Positions 35,200-44,624 of a stretch of DNA of 64,000 nucleotides are shown here, one piece after another (position 1 is the stretch's first letter; every line of letters starts with the position of its first letter). The notes beneath the pieces were generated by a model. It made no database searches and was not told where the DNA came from. It was given only the letters and a program-made list of their open reading frames with translations. This DNA is from UBA9339 sp964535195 (GTDB taxonomy: Bacteria > Pseudomonadota > Gammaproteobacteria > UBA9339), in contig CAZHSI010000003.1 in the NCBI GenBank assembly GCA_964535195.1, positions 30,513 through 94,512 on the forward strand. The letters run 5' to 3'. The translations under genes and the position numbers were made by a program.

Positions 35200-36396
35200 C
35201 TAACTATTCACAGTTATCTGCTGCACCAAACATTGCAAACTACCATCTTTTAGTTTCGTGTTAACATGGTCCCCAACGTTGACATTACTAACGCTACTAA
35301 TTATAGCCTCATCTTTACTAACTATGGCATACCCCCGCGTTAAGGTTGCCAGCGGACTTATGGCATTAAGCGCGGCGCTAAGTTTAGCCAGGTGTTGTTT
35401 ACAATAAATTAATTTATGCTCCATAGCTAAAATTAAGCGCCGTTCATAATCATCTAAACGCTGACTTTTTTCCGCTAAATAATAAGCCGGGTGTTGCAGA
35501 CGATTTTTAAGATTAGTAAACAACAAATTCAAATGGTGCAATTTATGGTGCATTAAATGGAGCAACCGGTGCTTAAAGTGTTCTAAGGTCTTTAACCACT
35601 CCTGTTGGTCAGGCACCACTAATTCGGCAGCAGCAGAAGGGGTTGGCGCGCGAACATCTGCTACAAAATCAGCAATCGTAAAGTCAGTTTCGTGCCCCAC
35701 TGCACTGACTATGGGAATATGGCTGGCAAAAATAGCGCGGGCAACAATCTCCTCATTAAATGGCCATAAATCTTCAATAGAACCACCGCCTCGAGCTAAA
35801 ATTAAGACCTCACATTCTTTTCGGATATTAGCTTTTTCAAGAGCTGCCACAATATTGGATGCTGCCTCCTGTCCTTGTACTAACACTGGATAAATAATTA
35901 TTGCGACACTGGGAAAACGCCGCCTTAAGACACTGACAATATCGCGGATCACCGCCCCCGTCGGCGAAGTGATAACCCCAATCGTCTCTGGCAATTTTGG
36001 CAAGGGCTTTTTATATTTTGGCTCAAATAATCCTTCGGTCGCCAGCTTCTCTTTCAATTGTAAAAATTTAGCATATAACATGCCGGCGCCAGCAAGCTCC
36101 ATCCGACTAACAATTAGTTGATAATCACCACGAGCTTCGTAAAGACTAACCTCTGCAGTAACAATTACTTGGGTACCATTTTGCGGAGTAAATTTAAGCC
36201 CAAGATTATATTGGCGGAACATAACGGCACGCACTTGGGCCGACTCATCTTTTAACGAAAAATAAATATGCCCAGAGCTGGGTTTGACTAAATTTGAGAT
36301 TTCACCACTGACTAAAATGCGAGGAAAATTGGTCTCAAGAATTTTCCTCGCTAACAAATTAACTTGCGATACTTTTAAAACTTTTTGTTCGAGCAT
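35200..36396 (-). CDS. xseA: Exodeoxyribonuclease VII large subunit
   Basis: Catalytic subunit of ExoVII, which degrades single-stranded DNA in repair. It is 398 aa, somewhat shorter than the E. coli protein (456). It has the N-terminal OB fold (VSGEISNLVKPSSGHIYFSL, about 30-50), then the nuclease core with VITSPTGAVIRDIVSVLRRR, ILARGGGSIEDLWPFNEE and SAVGHETDFTIADFVADVRA. A C-terminal coiled coil and the closing LTRGYAIV motif follow. The partner xseB lies far away at 55.0 kb. Confidence 0.95.
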   Translation of the reverse strand: MLEQKVLKVSQVNLLARKILETNFPRILVSGEISNLVKPSSGHIYFSLKDESAQVRAVMFRQYNLGLKFTPQNGTQVIVTAEVSLYEARGDYQLIVSRMELAGAGMLYAKFLQLKEKLATEGLFEPKYKKPLPKLPETIGVITSPTGAVIRDIVSVLRRRFPSVAIIIYPVLVQGQEAASNIVAALEKANIRKECEVLILARGGGSIEDLWPFNEEIVARAIFASHIPIVSAVGHETDFTIADFVADVRAPTPSAAAELVVPDQQEWLKTLEHFKHRLLHLMHHKLHHLNLLFTNLKNRLQHPAYYLAEKSQRLDDYERRLILAMEHKLIYCKQHLAKLSAALNAISPLATLTRGYAIVSKDEAIISSVSNVNVGDHVNTKLKDGSLQCLVQQITVNS

Positions 36397-36791
36397 AGTT
36401 CACTTAATGCAAAAACAATTCTTGCGAGTGTATTAAAAGCCAATTCTTGGCGGCAATAGAGTTCTTTCAAAACCCAATATTTTGTAATAATACAAGGCGG
36501 GCATGAAGTGAGCAAGCGGAGTTTACTTTTAGGTAAATGAGCATTGCAAACAAATATGCAACGCAATCGTATGACAAAAGACGCAGATTTTGAAAGCATC
36601 TTTAATGTTTCACAAAATTTATTATTGTATATGATACGTTAGAAAAATAAGGGATAAGTGCTAAAAAGAATCTGGTTATTTTTTTATATTCGCGAACTAC
36701 TCATCTGGACAATATGCATAATAGATCCTTTATTTTGCATGTCACCTCCCGTTTGGCAACGGGAGGTGAGCAATAAAATAGGTAATAAAAA
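36397..36791. other. Gene-free stretch with a dispersed repeat and a strong hairpin
   Basis: Nearly 400 bases without a gene. The part at 36490-36530 (GAAGTGAGCAAGCGGAG, then TTACTTTTAGG) resembles 663-705 (AAAGTGAGCAAGCTGGG, then GACTTTTAGG) upstream of rsmD, so it is a dispersed element. The only other structure is the stem at 36743-36768. Confidence 0.5.
36743..36768 (-). terminator. 11-bp perfect stem downstream of csrA
   Basis: CACCTCCCGTT pairs with AACGGGAGGTG across TGGC, 24 bases after the csrA stop. No T run follows on the minus strand. It may act as an mRNA-stabilising 3' stem. The GGGAGG motif is also similar to CsrA-binding GGA motifs, which may be chance. Confidence 0.55.
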
Positions 36792-36995
36792 TTATGCTTG
36801 TTGTTCTTCCGGCGATACTACCTGTTTTTGTTTTTCTTCTTGGATCCGTTGATATACCTCTTCACGGTGTACCGAAACTTCTTTAGGAGCATCAATACCT
36901 AAACGCACCTGATTGCCTTTGATATTTAGCACCGTAACTGTTATTTGATCACCGATAATGAGGGATTCACCAATCCTTCTTGTAAGTATTAACAT
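36792..36995 (-). CDS. csrA: Carbon storage regulator CsrA
   Basis: RNA-binding translational regulator that recognises GGA in leader hairpins. It is 67 aa from ATG 36995, the family length. MLILTRRIGESLIIGDQI is the invariant N-terminus, followed by VRLGIDAPKEVSVHREEVYQ. The frame opens 21 codons earlier, but that part does not match the family. GGAG lies upstream of the chosen ATG. It sits after alaS, as in other gammaproteobacteria. The C-terminus (KQKQVVSPEEQQA) is a Gln-rich tail. It may regulate the effector-like genes in this window. Confidence 0.96.
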   Translation of the reverse strand: MLILTRRIGESLIIGDQITVTVLNIKGNQVRLGIDAPKEVSVHREEVYQRIQEEKQKQVVSPEEQQA

Positions 36996-37115
36996 CTTAA
37001 ATTCTCCATAAAAATTTCCGTTTATGAAACTAACATATATGTTTCTTAGATGGAACATATATATTACACAGTCTACAGCACAAACATTAAGAAATACTTA
37101 AGAGCTAAAATTTTT

Positions 37116-39776
37116 TTACATTTTACTCCTAATCCAAGAAAAAACCGAGTCCAAAGCCTTTTGTAACGCAAAAATATTTGTACTACCACCTTGGGCCATA
37201 TCTGCTCTACCACCACCACTGCCGCCTATTTGCTGATTTATATGCTGTAAAAGTTCGTTAGCTTTAATATTGGTAACTAAATCTTGAGTAACACCAACTA
37301 TTAATTGCGCTTTATCTGCTGCCGGATTAACAGTAGCTAATACCACTACCGCAGAGTGTAATTGTTGCTTGAGAGCGTCGGTCATTTGACGCAACATTTT
37401 ATTATCAACCGTTGGCACCTTGGTTGATAACACTGAAACTCCCTTAATTTTTACTGCCAGCTCCGCTAACTCTTTATTTTTGCCAGACATGACTTCACTT
37501 TGGAGGCGGGAAAGTTCTTTTTCTGAAAGGCGCGCCGCTTCAGCAAGCTGCGTGATCTTGGCACCCACCTGTTCTAAACCGACCCCAAGCAGATTAGCCG
37601 CTTCTTTCAGCCAAGCCTCTATTTTTCCCACTCTAATAAGGGCATTTTCACCAGTTACCGCTTCAATGCGACGCACCCCAGCAGCAACACCAACCTCAGC
37701 TACTATTTTAAATAAACCGATTTCACCCGTGCTCTTGACATGAGTACCGCCACAAAGTTCCTTAGAAAAATTACCCATGCTAACAACGCGCACTTCCTCG
37801 CCATACTTTTCACCAAATAAAGCAAACGCACCATCTGCCTTTGCTTCAACAATAGACTTAACTACAGTTTTCACGGCCAAGTTGGCGCGTATTTGGGTAT
37901 TCACTATTTGCTCAATACTCTCTAATTCTTTAGGGTTTAACATCGTCGGGTGAGCAAAATCAAATCGCAGACGCTTACTATCTACCAACGAACCGCGCTG
38001 ATTGGCGTGCCCACCAAGCACCAGATGTAAGCTATTATGCAACAAATGGGTTGCCGAATGGTTTAATTTTGTCATTTGGCGTTTAACCTGATCGATTTCT
38101 GCTGTTACCTCAGCGCCCATCATCAAAGCACCCTGAGCAAGATAGCCATAATGCAAAGAAAAAGTAGCTTGTTTTTGAGTGTCTTGAACGACAAAAACGC
38201 CACTCTGCCCTGCATAAATCTCACCACTATCACCCGCTTGACCACCAGATTCAGCATAAAATGGGGTCTCTTCTAATACGACAATACCCTCTTCACCATG
38301 CTGCATACTTTCAAGGGGGGTACCATCTTTTTTAAATAAGCCACAAATTTTTGTAACACAACTATTTTCAGTATAACCAACAAATCTAGTATCAACATCA
38401 ATGGCTAATTTAAGCGTAAGCGGGGTTACAGTTTTATCCGCCGCTCGCGATATTTCTCGCTGTTTTGCCATTTCGATCTCAAAGCCAGCTTGGTCTAAAA
38501 TTAAACCCCGCTCATGTGCCAGTTCGGCCGTTAAAATAATCGGCAAACCATAGGTATCATGTAAATTAAAGGCAAGCGCGCCGGGAATGGTGTTATTTTT
38601 TAATTTAGCAATCTCGCTTACAAAAATTTTTACCCCCCGATCTAGGGTATCTAAAAATTTAATTTCTTCTTGTTCAATGGTTGCGGCAATTTGGTTTTGT
38701 GCCTCTGCTAAATTCATTTCTGCATAAGTGTCGCCTAATAGCTTAACTAACGGGGAAACCAATTGAAAAAAGAGGGGCTTTTGGACGCCAATTCTATATA
38801 AGTAATAAATTGCTCGACGAATAATGCTGCGTAGCACATAACCGGTCCCTTCATTTGCCGGGATAACCCCATCAGCAATGAGACATACTGCGGCTCGAAT
38901 ATGATCGACCACTACTCTTCCGGCAATCCTGACATCTTCAGATTTTAGGGTGGCTGTAGCAATAGCGCCTTGGGTGTGCAACAACTCTATAAATTTATCG
39001 CGGAGCTCCACAAAAACATCGATACTATAGTTATCGTAGACCCCCTGCATCACAGCAGCAATCCGCTCTAAACCCATCCCAGTGTCAATGGATGGCTTAG
39101 GCAAGGGAGTAAGCTCACCCGCGCCGTTACGCTCAAATTGCATGAAAACCAAATTCCAAATTTCCACATAACGCTCCCCTTCATTTTTACCTCCAGGGGG
39201 GTCGCCAGCTAAATTGACGCCATGATCATAGAAAATTTCGCTACAATAACCGCAAGGTCCCGTATCCCCCATTGCCCAAAAATTATCTTTATCCCCACAA
39301 TGGCTCAAGCCTTGCGCTTTTGTCCCAGTTTTTTTGAACTCATCTTGCCACAACTTTTCGGCTTCTTGATCTTTTTCGTGTACGGTAACCCATAATCTAC
39401 TAGGATCAATCCCTAACTCTTTGGTTAAAAAATCCCAAGCATAATGGATTGCTTCCTTTTTAAAATAATCACCAAAACTAAAGTTACCCAGCATTTCAAA
39501 AAAAGTATGATGGCGATTAGTATAGCCGACCATAGCAAGATCGTTATGTTTACCACTAGCACGGAGACAACGTTGTGCAGTAACGGCACGAGTATATTTG
39601 CGCTTTTCCTGGCCCAAAAACACCCCTTTAAACTGGACCATGCCAGCGTTAGTAAAAAACAAGGTAGGATCACCCACCGGCACCAAGGAGGAGCTTGCAA
39701 CCACTGTATGATTGTGTCGAGAAAAATAATCTAAAAATGCTTGTCTAATTTCTGTTGTTTTATAAATCTTCTTCAT
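37116..39776 (-). CDS. alaS: Alanyl-tRNA synthetase
   Basis: Charges tRNA-Ala. It is 886 aa from ATG 39776, full length. The class II core has EIRQAFLDYFSRHNHTVVAS at the start and GDTGPCGYCSEIFYD. The editing domain has HSATHLLHNSLH and CGGTHVKSTGEIG. The C-terminal DHHA1 region includes GGSGGGRADMAQGG. The frame opens 34 codons earlier inside recX, but MKKIYKTTEIRQAF is the family start. The chosen ATG overlaps the recX stop by 17 bases, so the two are coupled. It belongs to the recA-recX-alaS-csrA cluster typical of gammaproteobacteria. Confidence 0.97.
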   Translation of the reverse strand: MKKIYKTTEIRQAFLDYFSRHNHTVVASSSLVPVGDPTLFFTNAGMVQFKGVFLGQEKRKYTRAVTAQRCLRASGKHNDLAMVGYTNRHHTFFEMLGNFSFGDYFKKEAIHYAWDFLTKELGIDPSRLWVTVHEKDQEAEKLWQDEFKKTGTKAQGLSHCGDKDNFWAMGDTGPCGYCSEIFYDHGVNLAGDPPGGKNEGERYVEIWNLVFMQFERNGAGELTPLPKPSIDTGMGLERIAAVMQGVYDNYSIDVFVELRDKFIELLHTQGAIATATLKSEDVRIAGRVVVDHIRAAVCLIADGVIPANEGTGYVLRSIIRRAIYYLYRIGVQKPLFFQLVSPLVKLLGDTYAEMNLAEAQNQIAATIEQEEIKFLDTLDRGVKIFVSEIAKLKNNTIPGALAFNLHDTYGLPIILTAELAHERGLILDQAGFEIEMAKQREISRAADKTVTPLTLKLAIDVDTRFVGYTENSCVTKICGLFKKDGTPLESMQHGEEGIVVLEETPFYAESGGQAGDSGEIYAGQSGVFVVQDTQKQATFSLHYGYLAQGALMMGAEVTAEIDQVKRQMTKLNHSATHLLHNSLHLVLGGHANQRGSLVDSKRLRFDFAHPTMLNPKELESIEQIVNTQIRANLAVKTVVKSIVEAKADGAFALFGEKYGEEVRVVSMGNFSKELCGGTHVKSTGEIGLFKIVAEVGVAAGVRRIEAVTGENALIRVGKIEAWLKEAANLLGVGLEQVGAKITQLAEAARLSEKELSRLQSEVMSGKNKELAELAVKIKGVSVLSTKVPTVDNKMLRQMTDALKQQLHSAVVVLATVNPAADKAQLIVGVTQDLVTNIKANELLQHINQQIGGSGGGRADMAQGGSTNIFALQKALDSVFSWIRSKM

Positions 39777-40212
39777 GGCCAAAAACTTGCTTGATTTGTT
39801 CACTAGTAAAACCTTTATAATATAAATAACGCATTTGCGGTAAACACGCACGATAAGCATCAGGGATGTTTTTCCCAAACTTTTTAGTCCGCGCTACTTT
39901 TGCCAACTCTAACCAATTAACCTCGTTATTTTTTAAAGCCTCTACCCCCTGCTCCTTCGTAATCCCTCGGTCAACTAGTTCCATCTGAATACGCCGTGGA
40001 CCAAACCCACGCTTTTTTCGCATATGCACATAGCTTTCAATAAAGCGCTGGTCGCTTTGCAGTTTTTTCTCTGCTAATTCTTGGATCACCGCCATAACTA
40101 AAGCTTCAGCAAAACCTTTTTGACAAAGTTTTTGCCGTAATTCAACCTTTGAATGTTCGCGAAGAGCCAATAAATTGAGAGCTAATGAGCGTAACTTGGG
40201 TAGCGACACCAT
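39760..40212 (-). CDS. recX: Regulatory protein RecX
   Basis: Modulator that binds RecA filaments and limits their growth. It is 150 aa. It is helical and basic, with LALNLLALREHSKVELRQKL, the signature RKKRGFGPRRIQMELVDRGI, and MRYLYYKGFTSEQIKQVF at the C-terminus, all matching RecX three-helix repeats. It lies four bases after the recA stop and overlaps the start of alaS. No separate promoter is seen. It is probably expressed from the recA transcript. Confidence 0.94.
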   Translation of the reverse strand: MVSLPKLRSLALNLLALREHSKVELRQKLCQKGFAEALVMAVIQELAEKKLQSDQRFIESYVHMRKKRGFGPRRIQMELVDRGITKEQGVEALKNNEVNWLELAKVARTKKFGKNIPDAYRACLPQMRYLYYKGFTSEQIKQVFGHEEDL

Positions 40213-40216
40213 TTAA

Positions 40217-41248
40217 CTAATCTTTTTCCTGCTTTGATTCCGTGTCATTTTGCACTGCTTTTTGCAATAGCTTGGCTCGCAATTGTCCTTCAATTTCCGT
40301 GGCGATTGGCTTGTTCTCCTTTAAAAATTCACGGGCATTCTCTTTTCCTTGACCAATATGCTTTCCTTTATAATCGTACCATGCCCCAGATTTATCAATG
40401 AACCCATGCAACACCCCTAGTTCAATAATTTCCCCTTCACGAGAAATTCCTTGATTATAAATAATTTCAAAATCAGCCGTTTTAAAGGGGGGCGCGACTT
40501 TATTCTTCACTACTTTGACCCTGGTTTCATTACCAATAACCTCATCCCCTTTCTTGATTGCCCCAACGCGGCGAATATCTAAGCGTACTGAAGCATAGAA
40601 TTTTAAAGCATTACCACCCGTCGTGGTTTCAGGGTTACCAAACATCACACCAATCTTCATTCTGATTTGGTTAATAAACACTACTAAAGTATTAGAACGT
40701 TTAATATTTGCTGTAAGCTTACGTAAAGCTTGCGACATCAACCGTGCTTGTAAGCCCATATGTTGATCGCCCATTTCCCCTTCAATTTCTGCTTTAGGCG
40801 TAAGAGCTGCAACTGAATCAATAACAATGACATCAACGGCACCAGAACGCACTAGCATATCAGCAATTTCCAAGGCTTGTTCACCCGTGTCAGGCTGAGA
40901 AACCAATAAATCTTTTACTTTTACCCCTAATTTTTCAGCATAAGATGGGTCGAGTGCATGCTCAGCATCAATAAAGGCAGCGGTCCCCCCCTGCTTTTGC
41001 ATTTCAGCAATAACGTGTAAAGTTAAGGTAGTTTTACCCGAAGACTCTGGTCCATAGATCTCAATAACCCGACCGCGCGGCAAGCCGCCGATACCAAGAG
41101 CAATATCTAAGCCTAAAGAACCCGTGGAAACAGTTTGGATATCTTTCGCGGCTTCATACTCACCCAAACGCATAACAGAGCCTTTGCCAAATTGTTTATC
41201 AATTTGCGAGAGGGCTGATAATAAAGCTTTTTTCCGGTTGTCATCCAT
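40217..41248 (-). CDS. recA: Recombinase A
   Basis: Strand-exchange ATPase and co-protease of the SOS response. It is 343 aa from ATG 41248, which has AAGAGGT upstream. The frame opens 25 codons earlier, but that part does not belong. It has the Walker A GPESSGKTTL (about 66-75), the L2/DNA-binding region (KIGVMFGNPETTTGGNALKF) and a full C-terminal domain with an acidic end (NDTESKQEKD). I see no clear LexA box in the upstream 200 bases. An extended -10-like TGCGATAAT lies about 45 bases upstream on the minus strand. Confidence 0.98.
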   Translation of the reverse strand: MDDNRKKALLSALSQIDKQFGKGSVMRLGEYEAAKDIQTVSTGSLGLDIALGIGGLPRGRVIEIYGPESSGKTTLTLHVIAEMQKQGGTAAFIDAEHALDPSYAEKLGVKVKDLLVSQPDTGEQALEIADMLVRSGAVDVIVIDSVAALTPKAEIEGEMGDQHMGLQARLMSQALRKLTANIKRSNTLVVFINQIRMKIGVMFGNPETTTGGNALKFYASVRLDIRRVGAIKKGDEVIGNETRVKVVKNKVAPPFKTADFEIIYNQGISREGEIIELGVLHGFIDKSGAWYDYKGKHIGQGKENAREFLKENKPIATEIEGQLRAKLLQKAVQNDTESKQEKD

Positions 41249-41493
41249 ATAATATTTACCTCTTAAAACGTTAAAGTTAATACTATTATCGCATAAAATC
41301 AAACAAAGAATCACCGTAGCCAACTTTTAAAGTAGTGCCATTTAGCAACACTATCCGACTCCAACGGAAATATATTTAAATTCAATAGGTAATAATAACT
41401 TGGATTAGCTCCAACCAGTCATACCACACACAAAAAACATTAATCTTAGCTTGGGATGATTAAGCGTTTCTCTCCAATGAAACTAGGAAATTT

Positions 41494-41880
41494 TGGTTCT
41501 ATCAAAAATGAGTCATTTTTTTAGTATTGTAGTTCCGGCATAACTATTTTTATGCTGTTGCTATAACTAATTGCTTGAAACTTTGAATTTTTAGCGTATT
41601 TATCCTACGTCATTCAGCACAAGTTTTATTTTTCATGCGAAAAAATTGCCGTATCTCTTCAAATGTTATATAGAATTTCAAAGCACAAAAAATATTTTTA
41701 AATCCTTTCATAACACCACACCGTGATTTGATGCCTCTATGATCTTGTTCGACCAAATTATTCATATATTTTGAGTCACGATGTTTAGTACACGATATTT
41801 AATATCAAATCCAAATATATTTTTAACTGCCAGATAGAGTGCAGGCCCTATCTCTGAATTGATAGTTTTCTCCTTTGTAA
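41494..41880 (-). pseudogene. IS6-family transposase C-terminal remnant (third copy)
   Basis: Read on the minus strand across frameshifts, it gives TKHRDSKYMNNLVEQDH-like, RGIKSRCGVMKGFKN-like and IFCALKFYITFEEIRQFF-like pieces, matching the 3' half of the copy at 6.5-7.3 kb. The terminal repeat GGTTCTATCAAAAATGAGTC is at about 41494-41516. The stretch 41249-41493 holds no other gene. Confidence 0.65.
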
Positions 41881-41981
41881 AATTAATTTTTGTGGTAAAA
41901 AACCAAAATCACAATAGAAAGCTACGTAACCCTATGTTTATAAGGGCTTGAGAATCAAGTGAATTAGTAGAAGTTATCTAA

Positions 41982-42908
41982 TTATTCTTTACTCTGGCCA
42001 ACACCAAATGCACCACCATCTGGGATACCTGTGGCGGCAGGTGGCGGTAAAGTAGTGTTTACTGGATATGGCACTTCTTGTACCTGTTGTACCTGGGCCG
42101 GAGGTATATATCTAGGGTTTAAGTTCTCCAAAACTAACGCCCCCCCCGTATAACGCCGAAACCCATCAACAATCTGCCTTTGCAAACCTACGATCTTAGC
42201 TATATCTTCTTCATAGCCTTCAATGTGTAGTCTTCCCTGCATAAGTAGAGCAATCATATCTGGTAATAATGGTACTCCATGTTCTGCCAATTGGTTTATT
42301 AATACATTGCGCCTTACAATGTCCCTTATTAAAGTTCTGTCCCCTTCATAAGCTATTATAGTATTTCCTCTAATAGGAAGACGCGTAAGATGAAAATTAT
42401 TTAACATTGCTTGTGCCAACATACGGTGTACGGGCAAATCATTACCAGGAATGTGTGGACCATAAATCTCAAGCGCTTCTGGATTTAAGTAAACAGTTCT
42501 CAAATTTACATTTTCTTCTAGTTGGCGCAATATTGTCATAGTAATAATAAAATTATGATTGCCAGTTATTTGTAATCCCCTCAAATGTTGAGTTTGCATT
42601 AAAATTTTTAGTAAACCAAATAGTTCTTTTGTCGCATCACTTGCGCCAGCAATAAAACGATCAATATTTGTGAAGGAGAGTTCACTACCGGTAAATACTG
42701 GCAGATGCATGACGTCTTCAACTCCAGCTAAATTGATAGTAACTATGTCTACCGCTGGGTTAACCTGAACTGATGTAACAAAATTCTTCCAACCTTCGAT
42801 ATTATCAAATTTATAATTGAAGGTGACTGCATAACTTTTAGAACTGACAACACCTATAAATAACCAACACAAAACCAAATATAACTTAACCTTATTATTC
42901 ATTAGCAT
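41982..42908 (-). CDS. Hypothetical exported protein with LRR-like spacing and G8 tract
   Basis: A 308-aa protein with a signal peptide (about 1-27, ending VVSSKSYA). It contains IVTINLAGVEDVMHLPVFTG, LRGLQITGNHNFIITM and NLRTVYLNPEALEIYG. The Leu/Ile/Asn spacing suggests degenerate leucine-rich repeats, but I do not recognise a family. The C-terminus is Pro/Gln-rich low complexity (PPAQVQQVQEVPYP). A G8 run (42140-42147 as C on plus) lies in frame within RRYTGGALVLE, so slippage there could switch the last 60 residues. AGAGAGAG precedes the ATG. The gene stands alone between IS remnants, so it is accessory. Confidence 0.6.
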   Translation of the reverse strand: MLMNNKVKLYLVLCWLFIGVVSSKSYAVTFNYKFDNIEGWKNFVTSVQVNPAVDIVTINLAGVEDVMHLPVFTGSELSFTNIDRFIAGASDATKELFGLLKILMQTQHLRGLQITGNHNFIITMTILRQLEENVNLRTVYLNPEALEIYGPHIPGNDLPVHRMLAQAMLNNFHLTRLPIRGNTIIAYEGDRTLIRDIVRRNVLINQLAEHGVPLLPDMIALLMQGRLHIEGYEEDIAKIVGLQRQIVDGFRRYTGGALVLENLNPRYIPPAQVQQVQEVPYPVNTTLPPPAATGIPDGGAFGVGQSKE

Positions 42909-43167
42909 ATAACTCTCTCTAGATATTAATTACTGTACTACAGAATTTTCCTAGCCCAAAACCACCCATTCATGTTACTTAACTATACTTAACTTAAAAC
43001 AAGCGAAAAAACAATGCCAAACAGATAATCTGTCAAGTCTCGACAATTAACAATTTAACTCGCAATTGTCAAGTCACTATGCTGAATAGGCCTGCTATGG
43101 AAGCCATGACTTGGCCGTACGATTTGGTAAAATAAAGTAAACTAAATCAAAAACTAAGGAGTGATCC

Positions 43168-44111
43168 ATGACTAGAAAAGAGCTTAGCGATATAAATCGT
43201 AAGTTACGGGTTTTAGAATATGCCAAGCAAAACGGCAATAAAACCAAAGCTTGCAGATATTTTGGCATAAGTAGAGATACATTTTATCGTTGGCAAAAAG
43301 ATTATCTACAAAAAGGTGAGGCTGGATTAATAAATAGTAAACCTTGCCCCGAAAATCCTACCTTGAGATTATCTAAAGAAATTGAAGAAAAGATATTACA
43401 CTTAAGAAGCACTTATCATTTTGGGCAATAACGTATAGTCTGGTATCTGATGCGCTATCATGGCATTAAAGTATCAGCCTCTGGAGCTCGTTGTGTTCTA
43501 TTAAGATACGGCGTTAATAGACTGCCAAGAAATATGAGAAAAAGGAATATCCCTAGTGTCTTTAAACGTTACGAAAAACAAGTTCCAGGACACCGAGTGC
43601 AAGTAGACGTAAAGTTTTTAAATTTTGAAAAAGCAAATAAGCGTATTAAGAAATTCCAATATACAGCTATTGATGACTCTACTAGAATTAGAGCGATTAA
43701 AATTTATTCCAGACATACTCAAGAAAATGCTATTGATTTTATTAATTATGTAATAAAAAAATTTCTTTTTAGAATACATACTATTCAAACTGACAATGGC
43801 CATGCATTTCAAGCCAAAGTTCACTGGCATAAGAGGATCTAGGAATACACCACGTTTACATAAAGCCACGTACACCTAGATTAAATGGCAAAGTAGAGCG
43901 TTCTCACGGTTGTGACGAACGTGAATTTTACCAGCTTTTAACCTATCGTGATGATGTTGATCTTATTGAAAAAGTTAAGGAGTGGGAAAAATTTTACAAC
44001 TATGACAGACCTCATGGTGGTTTAAAAGGAAAAACTCCTTATGAGGTTTTACGACAAAAAATAAACCAAAACTTAAATGTTGACCATGGTAAAAATTATA
44101 ATTATTGTTGA
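43168..44111 (+). pseudogene. IS481-family transposase, broken by a stop and a frameshift
   Basis: The first part (43168-43431) is a helix-turn-helix region (GNKTKACRYFGISRDTFYRW). An in-frame TAA at 43429-43431 interrupts the sequence FGQ-RIVWYL. The same frame resumes with the integrase core QVDVKFLNF (catalytic Asp) and IQTDNGHAFQ (second Asp), to about 43840. A shift of frame then continues LGIHHVYIKPRTPRLNGKVE (catalytic Glu) and HGGLKGKTPYEVL to a TGA at 44109-44111. It is nearly complete, so the decay is recent. It is more intact than the remnant at 3.4 kb. Confidence 0.85.
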
Positions 44112-44165
44112 GCCTGTTAATTTTGTGGATAACTCGTTTCTTAGTTATCCACAAATTAATAGGCT
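44111..44165. other. Long palindrome with two inverted DnaA boxes
   Basis: AGCCTGTTAATTTTGTGGAT then AACT (44111-44134) pairs with AGTTATCCACAAATTAATAG then GCT (44143-44165). Each arm contains a perfect DnaA box: TGTGGATAA (44124-44132) and TTATCCACA (44145-44153), facing each other. It directly follows the IS481 stop, so it may be its terminator or end. About 230 bases after it have no gene. Confidence 0.6.
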
Positions 44166-44398
44166 TAATCGTCCGCCCTAATTATGGCTACCACAATCAA
44201 GCTAGTTTCTACTTCCGCAGTGAAAGCTACTCGCTTCAGCGCTATTGATGGGCGCGCTCGCTCGCATTCACTCACTGCTTCTTTTCCACTTCGTTTTATT
44301 CACCACTTGTCAGATCTAATCAGAGCTTAACCATTTAACGGCTATTTACACGGATTGAATGACTCTCACCTACTTCCTTAATTTAAGTACCAGAAAAA

Positions 44399-44548
44399 TC
44401 ATTTTTTTCTAGCTCCCCCTCCTTTTCTTCCCAGTTTTGCATAGCCTCGGGGGCCAAGTTGTTCTTTTCTCGCCTTGCCACCTTTTGTTGCTATTTGTTT
44501 TACTTTTTCCTTGTCTAAAGAACCAAACCCCTTACTACTTGTACGCAT
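44399..44548 (-). CDS. Small KGG-motif stress protein (one to two repeats)
   Basis: A 49-aa basic protein of the stress-induced KGG repeat family (YciG/GsiB-like). It reads MRTSSKGFGSLDKEKVKQIA, then TKGGKARKEQLG and GRKGGGARKK. The ribosome site AAGGAGGG precedes the ATG at 44548 and is the same as at the neighbouring KGG gene. Probably a dehydration- or stress-related hydrophilin. It is a shortened duplicate of the larger gene just upstream on the same strand. Function is inferred from the family. Confidence 0.75.
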   Translation of the reverse strand: MRTSSKGFGSLDKEKVKQIATKGGKARKEQLGPRGYAKLGRKGGGARKK

Positions 44549-44624
44549 ATTTTATACCCTCCTTAAAATTATAAAGTTAAGTTTTGCATCAAACATACTT
44601 TAAGTAATTGCTATTAGTCTGAAA

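Noticed and set aside
40985..40991. C7 run in recA as a contingency tract
   Set aside because: It is in an essential core gene and in frame. It serves as a caution against over-reading homopolymer runs.
41249..41350. LexA/SOS box upstream of recA
   Set aside because: I looked for CTG-N10-CAG and found none.
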